A model generated the notes under the pieces. It saw nothing but the letters and a program-made list of their open reading frames with translations. It ran no database searches and was not told the DNA's origin. From contig NZ_JABSTZ010000002.1 in the NCBI RefSeq assembly GCF_013283745.1, positions 496,001 to 560,000 on the forward strand: a stretch of 64,000 nucleotides of DNA, in the 5' to 3' direction. Positions 58,584 through 64,000 of the stretch are shown one piece after another. This DNA comes from Aeromicrobium stalagmiti. GTDB lineage: Bacteria; Actinomycetota; Actinomycetes; Propionibacteriales; Nocardioidaceae. A program made the translations under genes and the position numbers. Within the stretch, counting starts at the first letter, position 1. Each line of letters starts with the position of its first letter.

Positions 58584-59173
58584 CGGACACCACGCCTGCG
58601 CTGCAGGGGGATGACGCCGGGCGACAGCGGTGGCAGGCCGGCGATGGCGCACAGCAGGTTGGACCACGCCGCGGCGTGACCGCCCATGTCGGCGGTGGGG
58701 GAGTCGGTCTGGGGTGTCCACGAGGCACGGACCTCGATCTGCGCGTCGGCTCCCTCGGCCTCCATCCCGCCGAACGCCTCGGACCGGACGACGGTCACGC
58801 TGCCGCTGGCCGCGTCGTAGGCGCTGCCGTACGCGTCGAGCGCCTCGGTGAGCCAGCTCCAGCCGACGCTCGGCAGCACGGGGTCGGCGGCCATGTCGGC
58901 CTCGATGTCGGCGCGCGCGAACGTCACGCAGCGGAACGTGCCGCCCCAGGCGTCGTTGCCGGCCGGATCGTGCAGGAGGATGAACCGCCCGGTGGCCAGC
59001 TCGTCGTCGCCGACGAGGACGTCGCCGCTCGACGCGAAGGCGTAGGGGGCGATGCGTTGGGGCGCAGGCATCTCGTCCACCACGACCTCGGGTCGAAGGA
59101 CGGCGTGCCGCACCTGCTCGACCGCGGCCGTGAACTGGGCGGGTGTGCGGTCGATCTCGCTTCTGACTGCCAC
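58580..59173 (-). CDS. DUF3000 protein
   Basis: The 197-residue protein starts VAVRSEIDRTPAQFTAAVEQ and contains GRFILLHDPAGNDAWGGTFRCVTFARADIEADMAAD and VGWSWLTEALDAYG, typical of DUF3000. It is found only in actinobacteria and has no known function. It is translationally coupled to rnd. TACCAT ends six bases before the GTG at 59173. Confidence 0.92.
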   Translation of the reverse strand: MAVRSEIDRTPAQFTAAVEQVRHAVLRPEVVVDEMPAPQRIAPYAFASSGDVLVGDDELATGRFILLHDPAGNDAWGGTFRCVTFARADIEADMAADPVLPSVGWSWLTEALDAYGSAYDAASGSVTVVRSEAFGGMEAEGADAQIEVRASWTPQTDSPTADMGGHAAAWSNLLCAIAGLPPLSPGVIPLQRRRGVR

Positions 59174-59179
59174 CCTGCG

Positions 59180-59185
59180 ATGGTA
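59180..59185 (-). promoter_or_regulatory. leaderless-type -10 (TACCAT)
   Basis: On the minus strand TACCAT ends six bases before the GTG at 59173. Confidence 0.4.
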
Positions 59186-59243
59186 GGCGTGTCGGGGTCA
59201 GGCCTCGGCCACGACACTCCGCACGACCTGAGAGACTGAGGGC

Positions 59244-60281
59244 GTGACCTCCACCCTGACCGACAGCGCGTTCCTGCAGGCCTGCCGTGGCGAACGCCCG
59301 GCTCACACCCCGGTCTGGTTCATGCGCCAGGCCGGCCGCTCCCTTCCGGAGTACCTCGCGATCCGCGAGGGCACCGCGATGCTGGAGTCGTGCTTCCGCA
59401 CCGACATGGTCGTCGAGATCACGATGCAGCCGGTGCGCCGCTACGGCGTAGACGCCGCGATCTTCTTCTCCGACATCGTCGTGCCGCTCAAGGCGATCGG
59501 CGTCGACCTCGACATCGTGCCCGGCACGGGCCCCGTCGTCGCCGAGCCGATCCGCTCGGCCGCGCAGCTCGAGCAGTTCCGCGACATCGAGCCCGACGAC
59601 ATCTCGTCGATCACCGACGCCGTCACGGCCCTGGTGGGCGAGCTGGGCTCGACGCCGCTGATCGGCTTCGCCGGCGCACCGTTCACCCTCGCGTCCTACC
59701 TCGTCGAGGGCGGCCCGTCCCGCGACCACCGCCTGACCAAGCAGCTGATGTACTCCGATCCCGAGCTCTGGCACGCGCTGCTGGGCCGCATGGCGGTCAT
59801 CGCCGGGCAGTTCCTGCGGGCCCAGGTCGAGGCGGGGGCGTCCGCGATCCAGCTGTTCGACTCGTGGGCCGGGGCGTTGTCGCTCGCCGACTACGAGACG
59901 TACGTCAAGCCGCACTCGGCGGCCGTGCTCGCCTCGGTCGCCGACCTGGGCGTGCCCCGCATCCACTTCGGTGTCGGCACCGGTGAGCTGCTGCACTCGA
60001 TGGGCGACGCGGGAGCCGACGTCGTCGGCGTCGACTGGCGGGTGCCGCTCGACGAGGCCGTGCGCCGCATCGGGCCGGGCAAGGCCGTGCAGGGCAACCT
60101 CGACCCGACCGTCGTGTTCGCGCCGACCGAGTTCATGCAGGCTCGCGCCGCCGAGGTGCTCGACGCCGGTCGTGCGGCCGAGGGCCACATCTTCAACCTG
60201 GGCCACGGCGTCCTGCCGGCGACCGACCCCGACGCGCTCGCGCGGTTGGTCGACTTCGTCCACGGCTACGAGTCCGCGTAG
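59244..60281 (+). CDS. hemE: uroporphyrinogen decarboxylase
   Basis: The 345-residue enzyme starts [17 protein letters not shown] and has [15 protein letters not shown] with the substrate arginines, [16 protein letters not shown] with the catalytic aspartate, and [17 protein letters not shown]. The late [17 protein letters not shown] has the conserved histidine. It converts uroporphyrinogen III to coproporphyrinogen III. The three-gene run hemE-hemY-hemQ follows in tight spacing, 4 bp to hemY. Confidence 0.94.
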   Translation: MTSTLTDSAFLQACRGERPAHTPVWFMRQAGRSLPEYLAIREGTAMLESCFRTDMVVEITMQPVRRYGVDAAIFFSDIVVPLKAIGVDLDIVPGTGPVVAEPIRSAAQLEQFRDIEPDDISSITDAVTALVGELGSTPLIGFAGAPFTLASYLVEGGPSRDHRLTKQLMYSDPELWHALLGRMAVIAGQFLRAQVEAGASAIQLFDSWAGALSLADYETYVKPHSAAVLASVADLGVPRIHFGVGTGELLHSMGDAGADVVGVDWRVPLDEAVRRIGPGKAVQGNLDPTVVFAPTEFMQARAAEVLDAGRAAEGHIFNLGHGVLPATDPDALARLVDFVHGYESA

Positions 60282-60285
60282 CGCC

Positions 60286-61617
60286 GTGAGGGTCGCTGTC
60301 GTCGGAGGGGGCATGGCCGGACTGGCCGCCGCGTACGAGCTGGCGACCTCGGGCGCCGAGGTCGTGGTGCTCGAAGGGTCGGACCGCATCGGCGGCAAGC
60401 TGCGACTCGGCGAGGTCGGCGGGCTGACGCTCGACCTCGGGGCCGAGTCGATCCTCGCGCGCCGGCCCGAGGGGCTCGACCTCGTGCACGGGGTCGGGCT
60501 CGACGACCGCGTCGTGCATCCCGAGACGATCACGGCGTCCATCTGGACGCACGGAACCCTGCGTGCCATGCCGCCGACGGTCATGGGCATCCCGGCCGAC
60601 GCCGCTGCACTGGCCGCGTCGGGCATCGCAGAGATGCCGTCACCGCGCATCCTCCCGGTGCCCGACGAGGACGTCTCCGTCGCCGACTTCGTCACCGAGC
60701 GCCTCGGGCGCGACGTGCTCGACCGCCTCGTCGAGCCGCTGCTCGGCGGTGTCTACGCCGGGCACACCGACCAGCTGTCGCTGCGCGCCACGACGCCCCA
60801 GATCGCCGCGCTCGGCGAGGACCTCATCACCGCAGCCGCCGAGCACCGCGCCGCGGCGACCGCCACGGGGCCCGTCTTCGCCGGGCTCGTCGGGGGAGTG
60901 GCGCAGCTGCCCGCAGTCGTCGCCGCGACGCCGGGCATCGAGGCGCGGGTCGACGCGACCGTGCGTGCGGTGACCCGCACGGCAGACGGCTGGCGACTCT
61001 CCGTCGGCCCGACGACCGACGTCGAGCAGCTCGACGTCGACGCCGTCGTGGTGGCCGCCCCGGCCCCGGCTGCGGCGCGACTGCTCGCCCAGGAGGCACC
61101 CGAGGCGGCGTTTGCCCTCGCCGCGATCGACTACGCCAGCATGGCGATCATCACCTACGTCTTCGACGACGCCGAGGTGCCGGAGGGATCGGGCTTCCTG
61201 GTGCCACCCGTCGACGGCACGTTCATCAAGGCGGCGACCGTGTCCTCCAACAAGTGGGCGTGGGTCGCCGCGACGGGTCGCACGGTCATCCGCACGTCGG
61301 TGGGCCGGGCGGGGGAGACCACGCTGCTGCAGCACGACGACGGGCACCTCGCCACCCGCGCGCTCGCCGACCTGCGCGACGCGTTCGGCGGGCTGCCGGA
61401 GCCGACCGACTGGGTCGTGCAGCGCTGGGGCGGAGGCCTGCCGCAGTACGACGTCGGTCACCTCGACCGGGTCGAGACGGTCGAGCGCTCCGTCGCCGGG
61501 GTGCAGGGTCTCGAGGTGTGCGGAGCGGCCTATCGGGGCGTCGGCATCCCCGCCGTGATCGCGTCGGGTCGGGCGGCTGCGCGCCGGTTGCTCGACGCTG
61601 GGACACTGGACTCATGA
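60286..61617 (+). CDS. hemY: coproporphyrinogen III / protoporphyrinogen oxidase
   Basis: The 443-residue flavoprotein starts [20 protein letters not shown] with the FAD motif, then [16 protein letters not shown] and [15 protein letters not shown]. The C-terminal [21 protein letters not shown] is the second FAD segment. With hemQ next to it, the pathway must be the coproporphyrin-dependent route, in which this enzyme makes coproporphyrin III. The GTG start at 60286 follows the hemE stop by 4 bp. Its stop overlaps the hemQ start (ATGA). Confidence 0.92.
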   Translation: MRVAVVGGGMAGLAAAYELATSGAEVVVLEGSDRIGGKLRLGEVGGLTLDLGAESILARRPEGLDLVHGVGLDDRVVHPETITASIWTHGTLRAMPPTVMGIPADAAALAASGIAEMPSPRILPVPDEDVSVADFVTERLGRDVLDRLVEPLLGGVYAGHTDQLSLRATTPQIAALGEDLITAAAEHRAAATATGPVFAGLVGGVAQLPAVVAATPGIEARVDATVRAVTRTADGWRLSVGPTTDVEQLDVDAVVVAAPAPAAARLLAQEAPEAAFALAAIDYASMAIITYVFDDAEVPEGSGFLVPPVDGTFIKAATVSSNKWAWVAATGRTVIRTSVGRAGETTLLQHDDGHLATRALADLRDAFGGLPEPTDWVVQRWGGGLPQYDVGHLDRVETVERSVAGVQGLEVCGAAYRGVGIPAVIASGRAAARRLLDAGTLDS

Positions 61618-62339
61618 GCGACCACATCCCCGCAGAGCGCATTCCTAACGTGGGCAAGCTGGCCAAGGAGATCAACGAGACCATCCGCTACACGATGTGG
61701 TCGGTCTTCCGCCTCGACCGGGTGCTCGGCGACGCCGACCGTCAGGCCGAGGCCGCCGAGGTCGAGGCGCTCTTCGCCAAGCTGGCGGCCGACGACGTCG
61801 TGGTCCGTGGCACCTACGACGTGAGCGGTCTGCGCGCCGACGCCGACCTCATGGTCTGGTGGCACGCGCCGACGAGCGACGCGCTGCAGGCCGCCTACAA
61901 CGCGTTCCGCCGCACCGCGCTGGGCTCGCGCATGGCACCGGTCTGGTCGCAGATGGCCCTGCACCGTCCCGCGGAGTTCAACCGCTCGCACATCCCCGCC
62001 TTCATGGCCGACGAGGAGGTGCAGGCCTATGTCTGCGTCTACCCGTTCGTGCGCTCGTACGAGTGGTACCTCCTGCCGGAGGAGGAGCGTCGGGCGATGC
62101 TCAAGGAGCACGGCATGCAGGCGCGCCCCTACCCCGACGTGCGGGCCAACACCGTCGCGTCGTTCGCGCTGGGCGACTACGAGTGGATCCTGGCCTTCGA
62201 GGCCGCCGAGCTGCACCGCATCGTCGATCTCATGCGCGACCTGCGGGCCAGCCAGGCGCGCCGCCACGTGCGCGAAGAGGTGCCGTTCTACACCGGCAAG
62301 GTGCACACCGTCAGCGAGCTCACCAGCCTCTGGCCCTGA
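61614..62339 (+). CDS. hemQ: coproheme decarboxylase HemQ
   Basis: The 241-residue chlorite-dismutase-fold protein has [42 protein letters not shown], then [36 protein letters not shown]. The catalytic tyrosine and lysine sit in the RSYEWYLL region and the histidine in KEHG. It decarboxylates coproheme to heme b using peroxide. It ends the hemE-hemY-hemQ operon; hemH (ferrochelatase) is not in the window. Confidence 0.94.
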   Translation: MSDHIPAERIPNVGKLAKEINETIRYTMWSVFRLDRVLGDADRQAEAAEVEALFAKLAADDVVVRGTYDVSGLRADADLMVWWHAPTSDALQAAYNAFRRTALGSRMAPVWSQMALHRPAEFNRSHIPAFMADEEVQAYVCVYPFVRSYEWYLLPEEERRAMLKEHGMQARPYPDVRANTVASFALGDYEWILAFEAAELHRIVDLMRDLRASQARRHVREEVPFYTGKVHTVSELTSLWP

Positions 62340-62373
62340 GGCTGAGCCGGCGAGGGTGCCGAGACTGTCAGGG

Positions 62374-62802
62374 CTACTTCGGGTCGGCCTGCAGCTTGAG
62401 GCTGACGCCGTTGATGCAGTAGCGCTGGTCGGTGGGGGTGCCGAAGCCCTCGCCCTCGAAGACGTGCCCGAGGTGCGAGCCGCAGGTGGCGCAGCGCACC
62501 TCGGTGCGGACGCCGCCGAACAGCGAGCGGTCCTCGATGTACTCGACCCGGTCCTCGGCCAACGGCTGGTAGAACGCCGGCCAGCCGCAGTGCGCGTCGA
62601 ACTTGGTCTCGCTGCGGAACAGCTCGGCACCGCAGGCGCGGCACGCATAGACGCCGACGGTGGGGTCGGTCTCGTAGGACGAGCTGAACGGACGCTCGGT
62701 GCCGGCCTTGCGGAGCACCTGGTACTCGGCGGGGCTCAGCTCGGCCTTCCACTGCTCGTCGGTCTTGTCGACGGCGTACGTCTTGTCGCTCTGCTTGCTC
62801 AT
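62374..62802 (-). CDS. msrB: peptide-methionine (R)-S-oxide reductase
   Basis: The 142-residue protein has the MsrB zinc pairs CRACG and CATCGSHLGH, the active-site RYCINGVSL and GWPAFYQP. The catalytic residue is in RYCIN; the usual second recycling cysteine is not obvious, so recycling may use thioredoxin directly. TAGGCT ends six bases before the ATG at 62802. It is convergent with hemQ across 34 bp. Confidence 0.93.
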   Translation of the reverse strand: MSKQSDKTYAVDKTDEQWKAELSPAEYQVLRKAGTERPFSSSYETDPTVGVYACRACGAELFRSETKFDAHCGWPAFYQPLAEDRVEYIEDRSLFGGVRTEVRCATCGSHLGHVFEGEGFGTPTDQRYCINGVSLKLQADPK

Positions 62803-62808
62803 GCCTCA

Positions 62809-62814
62809 AGCCTA
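62809..62814 (-). promoter_or_regulatory. leaderless-type -10 (TAGGCT)
   Basis: On the minus strand TAGGCT ends six bases before the ATG at 62802. Confidence 0.4.
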
Positions 62815-62853
62815 CGTCGGCACACCAGCGCCGACCCGCTCAGCGACGACGAC

Positions 62854-63342
62854 TCAGCGCTGGGCGTCGAACGGGACGTGCTCGAGCAGGTGGACGCTCG
62901 GGACGTCTAGCTTGCGCTGGGCGCGTGAGGTCCAGTCGATCTGGAGGAACTCCTTCACCAGGTGCGGCTCGGTGAGGATGATGACCTCGGACGAGGCAGT
63001 CTCCTTGACGAGAGCGAGGAGCGCGTCGATCGGGTCGTCCTCGGTGAGGGTCGCCGAGACCTGCTGGCCCCGGGCGGTCAGCAGCGCGGCGCTGGCCTCG
63101 AGCTCGGACTGTCCGGCGCGCACGACCTCGTCCTGCACCTCGTCGAGGAGGGCCGGCTCGGTCATCGGGACGACCTGACCACCCAGGGCGCCCATCGACG
63201 ACGCGAGGACAGCCGAGTCGCTCTCGACCGGCAGTAGCAGGTGGTAGCGGACGGTGTCGTCGAGTCCCTCGTGAAGGGCGACGATCTGGTCGGCGTCGAG
63301 ATCCTTGAGCTCGCGCTCGATGAGCAGTGCCACGTCAAACAT
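62854..63342 (-). CDS. conserved actinobacterial protein, UspA-like fold possible
   Basis: The 162-residue protein starts MFDVALLIERELKDLDADQI and has alternating strands and helices: VRYHLLLPVESDSAVLASSMGALGG, then SEVIILTEPHLVKEFLQIDWTSRAQRKLDVPSVHLLEHVPFD. The end recalls universal-stress proteins (a strand HLLEH), but no ATP loop is plain. AAGGGA lies before the ATG. It is next to the RibD-like gene, as in many actinobacteria. Confidence 0.72.
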   Translation of the reverse strand: MFDVALLIERELKDLDADQIVALHEGLDDTVRYHLLLPVESDSAVLASSMGALGGQVVPMTEPALLDEVQDEVVRAGQSELEASAALLTARGQQVSATLTEDDPIDALLALVKETASSEVIILTEPHLVKEFLQIDWTSRAQRKLDVPSVHLLEHVPFDAQR

Positions 63343-63369
63343 GTGCGGTGTCCCTTCGTTGGTTCAAGC

Positions 63370-64000
63370 CTACGTGCGGTCGCGCACCCATCGGGTCAGC
63401 AGCACCCCGTCGACGTCGAGCGCGTGTCCGAGCGTCATGGGGCGGTCGACCGCGGTGGGGCTGTGGGCGATGCGGGGTGCCTCGCCGGCGGCGAGGACGG
63501 GGGCGACGGTCAGGCAGATCTCGTCGACGAGGTCGAGGGCGACCAGGTCGCCGTGCAGGGACGGACCGCCCTCGCAGAGCACTCGGGTCAGGCCGCGGGC
63601 GGCGAGCTGCTCGAGCACCTGCGTCCAGTCGATGGAGCCGGTGCCGGCCGCGATGACGTCGACGACGTCGCGCAGACGCGCGAGGGCTTCAGCAGGGGCG
63701 TCGGCCGTCGTGATGACGATCTGGCCCGGCACGAGCAGGGCGTCTGGAACGTCGAGCCTGCGGCTGACGATGGCGATCGGGACGCTCGACGGCCCGTAGC
63801 CCTCGTCGCGAGCGGTGCCCGCACCCACGACGACGACGTCGGCCAGCGAGCGCAGGATCGAGAAGACGTGTGTGTCGATGTCGCCGCCGAGCGATCCGGA
63901 GCGGCCGTCGGACGCGTGCGCCGCGCCGTCGAGCGTCGCGACGAAGTTGCTGCGCACCCACGGACGGTCCGAGGCCGGGTACGCGTAGAGGCGCTCGATC
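63370..64000 (-). CDS. RibD-like pyrimidine reductase family protein, partial
   Basis: The frame enters from the right edge (RLYAYPASDRPWVRSNF) and ends at 63370, giving 210 codons. It contains the dihydrofolate-reductase-like RibD C-terminal fold: NFVATLDGAAHASDGRSGSLGG, ADVVVVGAGTARDEGYGPS, VLCEGGPSLHGDLVALDLVDEI with the GGP phrase. It likely acts as a 5-amino-6-(5-phosphoribosylamino)uracil reductase-like enzyme or related protein; actinobacteria often carry such stand-alone copies. The N-terminus lies outside the window. Confidence 0.88.
   Translation of the reverse strand, partial: IERLYAYPASDRPWVRSNFVATLDGAAHASDGRSGSLGGDIDTHVFSILRSLADVVVVGAGTARDEGYGPSSVPIAIVSRRLDVPDALLVPGQIVITTADAPAEALARLRDVVDVIAAGTGSIDWTQVLEQLAARGLTRVLCEGGPSLHGDLVALDLVDEICLTVAPVLAAGEAPRIAHSPTAVDRPMTLGHALDVDGVLLTRWVRDRT

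Noticed and set aside
57324-60695. A 1123-codon minus-strand open frame running through DUF3000 and hemE into hemY
   Set aside because: Only its last 419 codons are RNase D. The upstream part is antisense to hemE/hemY or in the wrong frame of DUF3000.
1-64000. tRNA, rRNA, CRISPR array, prophage or integrative element
   Set aside because: No cloverleaf, rRNA segment, regular spacer array, integrase, capsid or transposase gene was found. The genes at 6107 and 17735 recall recombinase N-termini but lack a catalytic domain.

Overview
The window is about 64 kb of high-GC chromosomal DNA from a free-living actinobacterium. Gene content points to the Propionibacteriales, with a Nocardioidaceae (Aeromicrobium/Nocardioides-like) flavour. 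Supporting signs are a DUF222/HNH (13E12-type) gene behind an actinobacterial SOS box, DUF3000, DUF6318 and DUF1304 proteins, a coproporphyrin-type heme cluster ending in HemQ, frequent GTG starts, and many genes with a -10 hexamer only 6-7 nt upstream of the start codon, as in leaderless transcription. The genus is an inference; no rRNA or tRNA gene was seen. The window shows no prophage, plasmid backbone, CRISPR array or transposase and reads as core and lightly accessory chromosome.

Layout. 1-6600: end of a DUF4956-like membrane gene, a small membrane protein, the SOS-box HNH gene, then a Ser/Thr kinase divergent from an ECF-like sigma factor followed by two related secreted proteins. 6600-9740: an ADP-ribose/NAD-themed locus. 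An ADP-ribosylglycohydrolase fused to a dual-specificity phosphatase is divergent from a YbjN-chaperone/A1S_2505-like fusion plus an NrtR-type Nudix regulator, with an AT-rich palindrome between them. 9790-20910: hydrolases, tandem secreted histidine phosphatases, a SNF2 helicase, a DUF2256-DUF3253 protein, a serine hydrolase broken by an in-frame amber codon, a DOPA dioxygenase-family gene behind a perfect palindrome, an MBL-fold protein and a 2OG-Fe(II) oxygenase. 21090-30330: BluB, a lytic transglycosylase, thioredoxin, a wHTH-DUF6884-GIY-YIG fusion, a PQQ-type sugar dehydrogenase, a 58-aa gene, a cold-shock protein, a CAP protein and a secreted M6 metalloprotease.

30500-44960: MFS/MarR/APC/ExoIII run, DUF1304, a PAS-PAS-GGDEF-EAL c-di-GMP protein, redox enzymes, a geranylgeranyl-reductase-family protein, and a queuosine-salvage pair (YhhQ transporter convergent with Tgt) separated by a large inverted repeat. 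44360-54280: an M50 protease and TPR protein, reverse transsulfuration (CBS plus cystathionine gamma-synthase/lyase), secreted proteins, and a fused SecDF. 54450-64000: aldo/keto reductase, FTR1 iron permease with a possible iron box, RNase D with DUF3000, hemE-hemY-hemQ, MsrB, and a partial RibD-like reductase.

The most unusual items are the ADP-ribose locus, the wHTH-DUF6884-GIY-YIG fusion, a family of 37-nt palindromic repeats in two intergenic regions, the inverted-repeat element between yhhQ and tgt, and two genes whose only plausible start is a CTG overlapping the upstream stop codon.
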